Translations under genes and position numbers: made by a program
The notes under the pieces: generated by a model
What the model was told of the DNA's origin: nothing
What the model saw: only the letters and a program-made list of their open reading frames with translations
Databases searched by the model: none
DNA from: Comamonadaceae bacterium UBA4962
GTDB taxonomy: Bacteria; Pseudomonadota; Gammaproteobacteria; Burkholderiales; Burkholderiaceae_C
Reading direction: 5' to 3'
Assembly (NCBI GenBank): GCA_002397315.1
Contig: DHAE01000027.1
Coordinates: 1 to 32,729, forward strand
Length of the DNA: 32,729 bases
In this document: positions 25,996-32,729 of the stretch, in pieces
Position numbering within the stretch: position 1 is the first letter of the stretch
How the letters are laid out: each line of letters starts with the position of its first letter

Positions 25996-26430
25996 TCAGT
26001 ACAGGCCGAAGAGCTTGGCGCCGAGGACCACGGTGAGGCCCAGGCTGATCACCAGCGTGGCCTTGGCCGACTTGGATCCGAAGTCCTTGTTCACGGCGTC
26101 GTGGCTCACGTCCATCCAGAGGTGGCGCAGGCCCGCGGTGAAGTGGTGCAGGTAGGCCCAGATCAGGGCCAGCACCACGAGCTTGATGAACCAGCCGGGG
26201 ACGAAGGCCAGGCCCGCGCTGAAGGCCGAGGTGAATTTGCCGAACGAGATCTCCGAAGACACCGAGGTGTCGAACATCCACAGCACGAAGGGCAGCAGCA
26301 GCAGCATGATCACGCCGCTGATCCGGTGCAGGATCGACACCCATCCCGCGGCCGGCAGGCGGTAGGTGGGCAGGTCCGTGAGGGCGTTGATGTTGCGGAA
26401 TTCAGGCCGCTTTTTGGCAATCTCGGTCAT
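25996..26430 (-). CDS. sdhC: Succinate dehydrogenase cytochrome b556 subunit C
   Basis: A 144-residue membrane anchor of complex II. The quinone-site segment SILHRISGVIM and the haem-side HHFTAGLRHLWMD are both clear, with three membrane helices. The N-terminus RPEFRNINALTDLPTYRLPAAGWVSILHR is typical of beta-proteobacteria. It is the first sdh gene, 58 bases before sdhD and 152 bases after the GntR regulator stop, so it may start from its own promoter. Confidence 0.96.
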   Translation of the reverse strand: MTEIAKKRPEFRNINALTDLPTYRLPAAGWVSILHRISGVIMLLLLPFVLWMFDTSVSSEISFGKFTSAFSAGLAFVPGWFIKLVVLALIWAYLHHFTAGLRHLWMDVSHDAVNKDFGSKSAKATLVISLGLTVVLGAKLFGLY

Positions 26431-26489
26431 GGCGGTGGCTTTCGTGGATGTAACTGCTTTGTAATTTCGCGCGGGCGAAACAGCCCAAA

Positions 26490-26506
26490 ATTCTATTGCA
26501 ATGCAA
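26490..26506 (-). promoter_or_regulatory. Possible sdh promoter -10 and adjoining inverted repeat
   Basis: On the minus strand TAGAAT (26490-26495) could be the -10 box, about 60 bases before the sdhC ATG. Directly upstream is a perfect inverted repeat, TTGCA-T-TGCAA (26496-26506), inside the -35/-10 spacer region. No clear -35 is seen, so an activator or another sigma contact may be needed. This is an AT-rich island in GC-rich DNA. Confidence 0.35.
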
Positions 26507-26582
26507 CAACGTAGAGCTTGTGGACACTACGATTTCCTCTTTGCGGTATCCGGAACGCCCGTGCCGGGGTGTGCGTGCCGGC

Positions 26583-27374
26583 TCACTGCAGGGCATTGTG
26601 GTAATGGTGTGTGTCCGTACGGTAGAGCCCGCGGCGTAACTCCATCGGAACATCGTTGTAGGTGTAGGCGATGCGCTCCACGCTCAGCAGCGGGGTGCCG
26701 GTCGTGACGCCCAGCAGCGCGGCCTGCGCGGCGTCGGGCAGCACGGCCCGGATCTTCTCGTCCGCGCGCACCATGCGCACGCCGAAGTCGAGTTCGAACA
26801 TCGCGTAGGTGGGGCCGGGGTAGTCCGCCAGCCGCTCGGCCGTGAGGCCCTTGAAGGTCTGGCCCGGCAGCCAGATGTCCTCCAGGATGGTCGGCACCTC
26901 GGAGAACGCGAGGATGCGCCGCGCCATCACCACCGCGTCGCCGCTGCGCAGCGCGAGCGCGCGGGCCACGTCGGCGCTCGCGCGGGTGCGGCGGCAGTCG
27001 ATGATGCGGCGCTGGGCCGGGCCTTCGTCGTCCGCGTCGCCCTCGTCGGGCTGCAATTTCAGGAAGCGGTACTGCACGTGGCGCTCGGCATGCGTGGCCA
27101 CGAAGGTGCCCTTGCCCTGGCGGCGCATCACGAGGTTTTCCGCGGCCAGTTCGTCGATCGCCTTGCGCACCGTGCCCTGGCTCACGCGGAAGCGGGCGGC
27201 GAGGTCCATCTCGCTGGGGATCGCCTCGCCGGGCTTCCATTCGCCCTGCTGCAGGCTCTGCAGGATGAGGCCCTTGATCTGCTGGTAGAGCGGGCTGAAC
27301 GCCGGCGTCGGCGCACCCGCGCCGCCGGCCGTCGGAGCGGGGCTGTCGGAGGTGGCTGCCGGTGGGGTGGACAT
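26583..27374 (-). CDS. GntR/HutC-family transcriptional regulator of the TCA cluster
   Basis: A 263-residue GntR-type regulator of the HutC subfamily. The winged helix-turn-helix, about residues 28-95, has PLYQQIKGLILQSL, GEAIPSEMDLAARFRVSQGTVRKAIDEL and RRQGKGTFVA. A UTRA ligand domain follows, with DIWLPGQTFKGLTAERL and a C-terminal MELRRGLYRTDTHHYHN. The ATG at 27374 fits a promoter at 27417-27444; an upstream in-frame ATG at 27437 would fall inside the operator and is rejected. It is the first gene before sdhCDAB-sdhE-gltA and divergent from mdh, so it is very likely the local controller of these TCA genes. HutC-type proteins usually sense small carboxylates; the ligand is unknown. Confidence 0.9.
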   Translation of the reverse strand: MSTPPAATSDSPAPTAGGAGAPTPAFSPLYQQIKGLILQSLQQGEWKPGEAIPSEMDLAARFRVSQGTVRKAIDELAAENLVMRRQGKGTFVATHAERHVQYRFLKLQPDEGDADDEGPAQRRIIDCRRTRASADVARALALRSGDAVVMARRILAFSEVPTILEDIWLPGQTFKGLTAERLADYPGPTYAMFELDFGVRMVRADEKIRAVLPDAAQAALLGVTTGTPLLSVERIAYTYNDVPMELRRGLYRTDTHHYHNALQ

Positions 27375-27416
27375 GCGGATGGTGGAGTGCTCGGGGCGCC
27401 GTTCGCGCCGGTCCGC

Positions 27417-27444
27417 ATCATATCTTATATAAGACATAAGACAA
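27417..27444 (-). promoter_or_regulatory. Promoter of the GntR regulator gene
   Basis: On the minus strand TTGTCT (plus positions 27439-27444) serves as -35 and TATGAT (27417-27422) as -10, with a 16-base spacer. Transcription would start about 35 bases before the ATG at 27374. The operator palindrome fills the spacer, which implies autoregulation. Confidence 0.55.
27423..27442. promoter_or_regulatory. Candidate GntR operator in the gntR-mdh divergent region
   Basis: TCTTATATAAGA (27423-27434) is a perfect 12-bp palindrome. It overlaps two head-to-tail copies of ATAAGAC (27429-27435 and 27436-27442). The block lies between the -10 and -35 of the regulator promoter and ends three bases before the mdh -35. 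HutC-type regulators bind such AT-rich palindromes; binding here is inferred from position and symmetry. Confidence 0.65.
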
Positions 27445-27445
27445 A

Positions 27446-27475
27446 TTGACCCTCTCCGGATTTCGGCGGTAAACT
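27446..27475 (+). promoter_or_regulatory. Promoter of mdh
   Basis: TTGACC at 27446-27451 is the -35 box and TAAACT at 27470-27475 the -10, with an 18-base spacer. Transcription would start near 27482 and leave a leader of about 90 bases. The -35 abuts the regulator operator. Confidence 0.65.
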
Positions 27476-27487
27476 CGCGAGCTGTTC

Positions 27488-27534
27488 TGCAGGAGCCAGG
27501 CAGGTTGGATCGACTGGCGCTGGTGCCTCCTGCA
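27488..27534 (+). promoter_or_regulatory. Nested hairpin in the mdh leader
   Basis: TGCAGGA (27488-27494) pairs with TCCTGCA (27528-27534). Inside it GCCAG (27495-27499) pairs with CTGGC (27514-27518), giving a stacked two-part stem with an asymmetric bulge. It begins within a few bases of the predicted transcript start. No T-run follows, so it may stabilise the mRNA or control translation and is unlikely to end transcription. Confidence 0.4.
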
Positions 27535-27572
27535 CCGACACCCGTCCCATCCCATCTTCTGGAGTTTTCCCC

Positions 27573-28559
27573 ATGAGCAAGAAGCCCGTCCGCGTCGCCG
27601 TCACCGGTGCAGCCGGTCAAATTGGTTACGCACTGCTGTTCCGCATCGCCTCCGGCGAAATGCTCGGCAAGGACCAGCCCGTCATCCTGCAACTGCTGGA
27701 GATCCCCGACGAGAAGGCCCAGAAGGCGCTCAAGGGCGTGATGATGGAACTCGAGGACTGCGCATTCCCGCTGCTGGCCGGCATGGAAGCCCACAGCGAC
27801 CCGATGACCGCCTTCAAGGACACCGACTACGCCCTGCTGGTGGGTGCCCGTCCCCGCGGCCCCGGCATGGAGCGCGCCGACCTGCTGGCCGCCAACGCCC
27901 AGATCTTCACGGCCCAGGGCAAGGCCCTGAACGCCGTCGCCTCGCGCAACGTGAAGGTGCTCGTGGTGGGCAACCCCGCCAACACCAATGCCTACATCGC
28001 GATGAAGTCCGCGCCCGACCTGCCGGCCAAGAACTTCACCGCCATGCTGCGCCTGGACCACAACCGCGCCGCCAGCCAGATCGCCGCCAAGACCGGCAAG
28101 GCCGTGGGCAGCATCGAGAAGCTCACCGTGTGGGGCAACCATTCGCCCACGATGTACGCCGACTACCGCTTCGCCACCATCGGCGGCGAAAGCGTCAAGG
28201 ACCTGATCAACGACCAGGTCTGGAACGCCGACACCTTCCTGCCCACCGTGGGCAAGCGCGGCGCCGCCATCATCGAGGCACGCGGTTCCTCCTCCGCCGC
28301 CTCGGCCGCCAACGCCGCCATCGACCACATGCGCGACTGGGCCCTGGGCTCCAACGGGAAGTGGGTCACCATGGGCGTTCCGTCCAAGGGCGAGTACGGC
28401 ATTCCCGAAGGCATCGTGTTCGGCTACCCCGTCACCACGGAAAACGGCGAATACAAGATCGTCGAAGGCCTGGAGATCGACGCGTTCAGCCAGGAGCGCA
28501 TCAACAAGACGCTGGCCGAGCTGCAGGGCGAACAGGACGGCGTGAAGCACCTGCTGTAA
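27573..28559 (+). CDS. mdh: Malate dehydrogenase
   Basis: A 328-residue NAD-dependent malate dehydrogenase interconverting malate and oxaloacetate. The N-terminal VAVTGAAGQIGYALLFRIASG nucleotide fold, the substrate arginines in GARPRGPGMERADLL, the NPANTN loop, and the catalytic His in WGNHSPTMYADYR mark the cytosolic-type (LDH-like MDH) group used by beta-proteobacteria. GGAG lies 8-11 bases before the ATG. It starts a plus-strand transcript running toward acnB. Confidence 0.97.
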   Translation: MSKKPVRVAVTGAAGQIGYALLFRIASGEMLGKDQPVILQLLEIPDEKAQKALKGVMMELEDCAFPLLAGMEAHSDPMTAFKDTDYALLVGARPRGPGMERADLLAANAQIFTAQGKALNAVASRNVKVLVVGNPANTNAYIAMKSAPDLPAKNFTAMLRLDHNRAASQIAAKTGKAVGSIEKLTVWGNHSPTMYADYRFATIGGESVKDLINDQVWNADTFLPTVGKRGAAIIEARGSSSAASAANAAIDHMRDWALGSNGKWVTMGVPSKGEYGIPEGIVFGYPVTTENGEYKIVEGLEIDAFSQERINKTLAELQGEQDGVKHLL

Positions 28560-28596
28560 GGCAGGCCCGACCGACGGCTGCATCCCACGCGACGCC

Positions 28597-29379
28597 ATGC
28601 ACGACTGGAATCCTGCGCTCTACCGACGCTTCGAGGACGAGCGCACCCGTCCGGCCCGTGAACTGCTCGCGCGGGTGCCGCTGGCCGGCGCCTCCCGCGT
28701 GGTGGACCTGGGCTGCGGCCCGGGCAACTCCACGGAACTGCTGGTGGAGCGCTTCCCCGAGGCGCGCACCACCGGCGTCGACACCTCCGCCGCCATGCTG
28801 CAGAGCGCCCGCGAGCGCCTGCCCGCGGCGGAATTCGTCCAGGCCGACATCGCCGCCTGGGCGCCGCAGGAGGGCGAAGCGCCCGACCTGCTCTATGCCA
28901 ACGCCTCCCTGCAATGGGTGGGCGGGCACGACACCCTGATTCCCCGGCTGTTCGCGTCGCTCGCCCCGGGCGGCGTGCTCGCCATCCAGATGCCCGACAA
29001 CCGCGAGGAGCCGTCGCACCGCACCATGCGCGCGGTGGCGGCGCAGGCGCCCTGGCGCGACGCCATCGGCGACGCGGCCGCGGTGCGCACGCGCATCCTG
29101 GGCATTGCCGACTACTACGATCTGCTCGCGCCCGCCGCGCAGAGCGTGGACGTGTGGCACACCGTCTACCAGCACCCCATGGCCTCGGCCGCCGCCATCG
29201 TCGAATGGGTGAGCGGCACCGGCCTCAAGCCGTTCGTCGATCCGCTGCCCGAAGCGCAGCGGGCCGGTTTCCTGGCCGAGTACGAGCGCGGCATCGATGC
29301 CGCCTATCCCGTGCGGGCCGACGGGCAGCGCCTGCTCGCCTTCCCGCGCATGTTCATCGTCGCGCGGCGCGCCGCATGA
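28597..29379 (+). CDS. tam: Trans-aconitate 2-methyltransferase
   Basis: A 260-residue SAM-dependent methyltransferase that esterifies trans-aconitate. Trans-aconitate forms spontaneously from cis-aconitate and inhibits aconitase. The start MHDWNPALYRRFEDERTRPA is the Tam signature and the SAM loop is VVDLGCGPGNST near residues 35-46. YANASLQWVGGH and the C-terminal FPRMFIVARR are also characteristic. It starts 37 bases after mdh and overlaps the next gene's ATG, so it is in an operon with mdh, a CitE-like lyase and probably acnB. That context fits metabolite repair beside the aconitase gene. Confidence 0.92.
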   Translation: MHDWNPALYRRFEDERTRPARELLARVPLAGASRVVDLGCGPGNSTELLVERFPEARTTGVDTSAAMLQSARERLPAAEFVQADIAAWAPQEGEAPDLLYANASLQWVGGHDTLIPRLFASLAPGGVLAIQMPDNREEPSHRTMRAVAAQAPWRDAIGDAAAVRTRILGIADYYDLLAPAAQSVDVWHTVYQHPMASAAAIVEWVSGTGLKPFVDPLPEAQRAGFLAEYERGIDAAYPVRADGQRLLAFPRMFIVARRAA

Positions 29380-30407
29380 CCTCCGCCATGGCTGCTGCCG
29401 TCCCCTCCGCCCTCCATCCCGCCGCGGTGCTGCTGGGCGCCCAGGCCGCGGCCGCGCGGCTGCCGGTCTGCGACCACTACAGCGGCGTCGAGGTGCGCAT
29501 GCGCAAGAGCCTGCAGCTGCAGGCGGAGATGGCGGCCGAGTTCGGCCGCTGCGTGTTCGACGTGACGCTCGACTGCGAGGACGGCGCCCCCGCCGGCCAG
29601 GAGCGCGCCCATGCCGAGCTGGTCGCCGCGCTCGCCCGCGACGCGCAGCCCGGGGCCCGCGTGGCGGCCCGGGTGCACACCGTCGATCACCCCGCCTTCG
29701 CGCACGACGTCGCCACCATCGCGGGCGAGGCCGGGCACCAACTCGCCCACCTCATGGTCCCGAAGGTCGAATCCGTGGACGACGTGCTGCGCGCCGAGCG
29801 GGCCGTGAACGCCGCGGGCGCCACCGCGCTGCCGCTGCACGTGCTCATCGAGTCTCCGGCCGCCGTGCACCGGGCCTTCGAGATCGCGGCCCATCCGCGC
29901 GTGGAGTCGATCAGCTTCGGCCTCATGGATTTCGTCTCCGCCCACGGCGGAGCGATCCCGGCAAGCGCCATGGGCGTGCAGGGCCAGTTCGAGCATCCGC
30001 TCGTGGTGCGCGCCAAGCTCGAGATCGCGGCCGCCTGCCATGCCCATGGCAAGGTGCCCTCGCACTGCGTGGTGACCGAATTCAGCGATGCCGCCGCACT
30101 GCGCGCCGCGGCCGGCCGCGCCGCGCGCGAGTTCGGCTACACGCGCATGTGGAGCATCCATCCGGCCCAGATCCGTCCGATCCTGGAGGCCTTCGCGCCC
30201 GCGCAGGACGAGATCGCACAGGCCGCCACCATCCTTTCCGCCGCCGAGCACGCCGCATGGGCCCCCATCAGCGTGGACGGCGTTCTGCACGACCGGGCCA
30301 GCTACCGCTATTTCTGGCAGGTGCTGGAACGTGCGCACCAGACCGGCCGCGCGCTGCCTACCGCAGCACGGGCCTGGTTCGAATCCGCCGGAGCAGGTGC
30401 TGCCTGA
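29376..30407 (+). CDS. HpcH/HpaI-CitE-like lyase of unknown substrate
   Basis: A 343-residue TIM-barrel protein of the HpcH/HpaI aldolase/citrate-lyase-beta family, which includes malyl-CoA, citramalyl-CoA and citryl-CoA lyases. Likely Mg ligands lie in LIESPAAV (Glu) and GLMDFVSAHGG (Asp). DCEDGAP replaces the usual LEDAV-type segment, and IHPAQI near the C-terminus is conserved. An unusual YSGVEVRMRKSLQLQ stretch lies near residues 34-48. The ATG overlaps the tam stop (ATGA), so translation is coupled; a second Met at 29388 is possible. Placed between tam and acnB, it may act on an aconitate-, malate- or citramalate-type CoA ester, but no substrate can be assigned. Confidence 0.8.
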   Translation: MTSAMAAAVPSALHPAAVLLGAQAAAARLPVCDHYSGVEVRMRKSLQLQAEMAAEFGRCVFDVTLDCEDGAPAGQERAHAELVAALARDAQPGARVAARVHTVDHPAFAHDVATIAGEAGHQLAHLMVPKVESVDDVLRAERAVNAAGATALPLHVLIESPAAVHRAFEIAAHPRVESISFGLMDFVSAHGGAIPASAMGVQGQFEHPLVVRAKLEIAAACHAHGKVPSHCVVTEFSDAAALRAAAGRAAREFGYTRMWSIHPAQIRPILEAFAPAQDEIAQAATILSAAEHAAWAPISVDGVLHDRASYRYFWQVLERAHQTGRALPTAARAWFESAGAGAA

Positions 30408-30471
30408 CGACCGCACTCCGCCCGCTGCCTTTTTTCCACGTTCCCCACGACCCTCCCTTGCTGGAGCCCCC

Positions 30472-31206
30472 ATGAAACAACTCATCGCTTCCGCCCTCAT
30501 GGTGCTGACCCCCGCGCTGGTGATGGCGCAGGACGCGGCCCCGGCCAAGCCAGCCGCCAAGGCCGCCGCGAAGTCCGAACCGGCCAAGAAGTCCGAAGCC
30601 GCCCGCAAGCCGGCCGCCAAGAGCGCGCAGGCCTCCAAGTCTTCTTCCAAGGAAGCCAAGAAGGCCGCGCCCACGCAGGTCGCCAAGGCCCGTCCGCAAA
30701 GCAGCCGCGCGCAGCTCAAGAGCGCCACCAACCAGGTGGCCTCCGGCCTGATCGCCGCCGAAGCCGCGCTCAGCCCCGCCGAGCTGGACATCGCCCAGCG
30801 CGTGCACACCGGCCACATCCCCTGCGAACTGGGCGCCTCGGTCGACATCGCCGCCGATCCCAAGTCGCCCGGCTACTTCCAGGTGGCCGGCAAGGGCTTC
30901 CACTACCGCATGACGCCCGTGGCCACCAGCACGGGCGCGGTGCGCCTGGAGGACCAGAAGGAAGGTGCCGTCTGGATCCAGATCGCCAACAAGTCCATGC
31001 TGATGAACCAGAAGCTGGGCCAGCGCCTGGCCGACGAATGCATGAGCCCCCAGCAGGTCGCCGTCACCGAATCCATCCGCAAGAATCCGCAGCCCGGCCT
31101 GCTGGACGCGCCGGCACCGGCCGCGGCAGCCGCCCCGGCGGGCGCTGCGCCGGCGGGCGCTGCGCCGGCGGGCGCTGCGCCGGCCGCCGAGGCACCCGCC
31201 AAGTAA
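30472..31206 (+). CDS. Secreted Lys/Ala/Pro-rich protein of unknown function
   Basis: I do not recognise this 244-residue protein. Residues 1-19 form a clean signal peptide ending in VMA. Residues 20-85 are dominated by Lys, Ala, Ser and Pro (AKPAAKAAAK-type repeats), basic and probably disordered. Residues 95-210 look folded: IAQRVHTGHIPCELGASVDIAADP, GYFQVAGKGFHYRMTPVATSTGAVRLED and a QKLGQRLADECM segment, with two cysteines that could pair in the periplasm. The tail is Ala/Pro/Gly with three exact 15-base repeats. GGAG lies 7 bases before the ATG. It sits 64 bases after the CitE-like gene and before acnB, so it may ride on the mdh-acnB transcript. Confidence 0.75.
   Translation: MKQLIASALMVLTPALVMAQDAAPAKPAAKAAAKSEPAKKSEAARKPAAKSAQASKSSSKEAKKAAPTQVAKARPQSSRAQLKSATNQVASGLIAAEAALSPAELDIAQRVHTGHIPCELGASVDIAADPKSPGYFQVAGKGFHYRMTPVATSTGAVRLEDQKEGAVWIQIANKSMLMNQKLGQRLADECMSPQQVAVTESIRKNPQPGLLDAPAPAAAAAPAGAAPAGAAPAGAAPAAEAPAK
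31138..31182 (+). repeat. Three tandem 15-bp repeats in the Lys/Ala/Pro-rich gene
   Basis: The unit GCGGGCGCTGCGCCG is repeated three times without a mismatch (31138-31152, 31153-31167, 31168-31182), each coding Ala-Gly-Ala-Ala-Pro. Because the unit is a multiple of three, copy number could change by slippage without breaking the frame. Confidence 0.95.
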
Positions 31207-31232
31207 GCGCCAAGGGCACGCCGCGCGGCGTA

Positions 31233-31248
31233 CGGAGCGACGGAGCGA
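31233..31248 (+). repeat. Two tandem 8-bp repeats before acnB
   Basis: CGGAGCGA occurs twice in a row in the 113-bp gap before acnB. A GCGCC/GGCGC hairpin (31249-31263) follows directly. Function unknown; no promoter is obvious in this gap. Confidence 0.5.
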
Positions 31249-31319
31249 GCGCCTAGAGGGCGCCCGCCGGACGGAGCATTGCCCCAAGAAATCCAAGATT
31301 GAACCCACCGGAGAACATG

Positions 31320-32729
31320 ATGTTGAAAGCCTACCGTGACCACGTGGCCGAGCGCGCCGCCCTGGGCATCCCGCCGCTGCCGCTCGATGCCAAACAGGTC
31401 GCCGACCTGATCGAGCTGATCAAGAACCCGCCCGCCGGCGAAGACGCCTTCCTGCTGGACCTGCTCACGCACCGCGTGCCTCCCGGCGTGGACGACGCCG
31501 CCAAGGTCAAGGCCAGCTTCCTGGCCGCCGTGGCGCACGGCGACGTGAAGGTCGGCCTGATCTCCAAGGCCAAGGCCACCGAGCTGCTGGGCACCATGGT
31601 GGGCGGCTACAACGTGCACCCGCTGATCGAACTGCTGGACGACGCCGAAGTGGCGGGCGTGGCCGCCGAAGCGCTGAAGAAGACGCTGCTGATGTTCGAC
31701 TTCTTCAACGACGTGGCCGAGAAGGCCAAGGCCGGCAACGCCAAGGCCAAGGAAGTGATGCAGTCGTGGGCCGATGCCGAGTGGTTCACGAGCCGCCCGG
31801 AAGTCGAGAAGAAGATCACCGTCACCGTCTTCAAGGTGCCCGGCGAGACCAACACCGACGACCTGTCGCCCGCGCCCGACGCCTGGAGCCGCCCGGACAT
31901 CCCGCTGCACTACCTCGCCATGCTGAAGAACACGCGCCCCGACGCGGCCTTCAAGCCCGAGGAAGACGGCAAGCGCGGCCCGATGCAGTTCATCGAGGAC
32001 CTGAAGAAAAAGGGCCACATCGTGGCCTACGTGGGCGACGTGGTGGGCACGGGCTCGTCGCGCAAGTCGGCCACCAACAGCGTGATCTGGGCCACGGGCG
32101 CCGACATCCCGTTCGTTCCGAACAAGCGCTTCGGCGGCGTCACGCTGGGCGGCAAGATCGCTCCCATCTTCTTCAACACGCAGGAAGATTCGGGCTCGCT
32201 GCCGATCGAAGTTGATGTCTCCAGGCTGGAGATGGGCGACGTGATCGACGTGCTGCCCTATGAAGGCAAGCTGGTGCGCAACGGCGAGACCGTGGCCGAG
32301 TTCCAGCTCAAGAGCGACGTGCTGCTCGACGAAGTGCGCGCCGGCGGCCGCATCAACCTGATCATCGGCCGCTCGCTGACCACCAAGGCCCGCGAATTCC
32401 TGGGCCTGCCCGCGTCCACCGCGTTCCGCCTGCCGCAGGCGCCCGCCGAATCCAAGGCCGGCTTCACGCTGGCGCAGAAGATGGTCGGCCGCGCCGTCGG
32501 CCTGCCGGAAGGCCAGGGCGTGCGCCCGGGCACGTACTGCGAGCCGAAGATGACCACCGTGGGCAGCCAGGACACCACCGGCCCCATGACGCGCGACGAG
32601 CTGAAGGACCTGGCCTGCCTGGGCTTCTCGGCCGACATGGTGATGCAGTCGTTCTGCCACACCGCCGCCTACCCGAAGCCCGTGGACGTGAAGACGCACC
32701 GCGAACTGCCCGCCTTCATCAGCAACCGC
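31320..32729 (+). CDS. acnB: Aconitate hydratase B, 3' end cut by window
   Basis: The first 470 residues of the bifunctional aconitase/2-methylisocitrate dehydratase AcnB (about 860 in full), which interconverts citrate and isocitrate. The N-terminal HEAT-like domain (AYRDHVAERAALGIPPLPLDA), PPAGEDAFLLDLLTHRVPPGVDDAA and the swivel domain with GETNTDDLSPAPDAWSRPDIP and VGDVVGTGSSRKSATNS are unmistakable. The frame is open to the window edge. The cluster cysteines lie beyond the end and cannot be checked. Two ATG codons lie side by side at 31317 and 31320; the second is better spaced from GGAGA (31310-31314) and gives the usual MLKAYR start. It is the last visible gene of the TCA super-cluster. 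Confidence 0.96.
   Translation, partial: MLKAYRDHVAERAALGIPPLPLDAKQVADLIELIKNPPAGEDAFLLDLLTHRVPPGVDDAAKVKASFLAAVAHGDVKVGLISKAKATELLGTMVGGYNVHPLIELLDDAEVAGVAAEALKKTLLMFDFFNDVAEKAKAGNAKAKEVMQSWADAEWFTSRPEVEKKITVTVFKVPGETNTDDLSPAPDAWSRPDIPLHYLAMLKNTRPDAAFKPEEDGKRGPMQFIEDLKKKGHIVAYVGDVVGTGSSRKSATNSVIWATGADIPFVPNKRFGGVTLGGKIAPIFFNTQEDSGSLPIEVDVSRLEMGDVIDVLPYEGKLVRNGETVAEFQLKSDVLLDEVRAGGRINLIIGRSLTTKAREFLGLPASTAFRLPQAPAESKAGFTLAQKMVGRAVGLPEGQGVRPGTYCEPKMTTVGSQDTTGPMTRDELKDLACLGFSADMVMQSFCHTAAYPKPVDVKTHRELPAFISNR

Noticed and set aside
27375..27437. Upstream ATG for the GntR regulator at 27437
   Set aside because: It would place the start codon inside the operator and upstream of the predicted transcript start; the added residues are Arg-rich and atypical.

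Overview
The window is about 68-70% GC and densely coded. It reads as the chromosome of a beta-proteobacterium of the Comamonadaceae, most like Acidovorax/Paracidovorax. That placement is inferred from the protein styles (dmdC-type acyl-CoA dehydrogenase after etfA, abundant Bug/TctC binding proteins, the sdhCDAB-sdhE-gltA block beside mdh and acnB) and not from a database match. I see no rRNA, tRNA, insertion sequence, phage gene or CRISPR array. Both ends cut through genes: etfA on the left and acnB on the right.

Left part (1-5.2 kb, plus strand): the 3' end of etfA, a terminator, an acyl-CoA dehydrogenase whose electrons would pass to ETF, a nitronate-monooxygenase-like flavoprotein and a membrane acyltransferase-3 protein. 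Region 5.2-9.3 kb: an IclR regulator faces a compact plus-strand operon of a TctC/Bug periplasmic binding protein, a class III CoA-transferase and a citryl-CoA-lyase-like protein. Together these look like a carboxylate uptake, CoA activation and C-C cleavage module. The divergent gap holds a clear inverted-repeat operator.

Middle (9.3-21.2 kb): a small membrane protein with a weak LETM1-like look; a PA0069-type radical SAM gene behind an almost ideal LexA box; a 400-bp stretch with no gene; the remnant of a hybrid histidine kinase; a Cache-domain chemoreceptor; an EptA/MCR-like phosphoethanolamine transferase with a PmrA-like box; the glutathione-dependent formaldehyde pair fghA-frmA; a divergent GlxA-type AraC regulator; a GNAT acetyltransferase; and an amidase.

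Right part (21.3-32.7 kb): a TCA-cycle super-cluster. Going left on the minus strand are a GntR/HutC regulator, sdhC, sdhD, sdhA, sdhB, sdhE and gltA. Going right on the plus strand are mdh, a trans-aconitate methyltransferase, a CitE-like lyase, a secreted Lys/Ala/Pro-rich protein and acnB. The regulator and mdh share a roughly 200-bp divergent promoter region. There a perfect palindrome and a tandem heptamer fill the spacer of the regulator's own promoter and abut the mdh -35 box. This suggests one regulator controls citrate synthase, aconitase, succinate dehydrogenase and malate dehydrogenase together.

The best leads for undescribed biology are the CoA-transferase/citryl-CoA-lyase operon, the SOS-linked radical SAM gene with its divergent membrane partner, and the TCA cluster with its embedded trans-aconitate repair gene and unassigned lyase.
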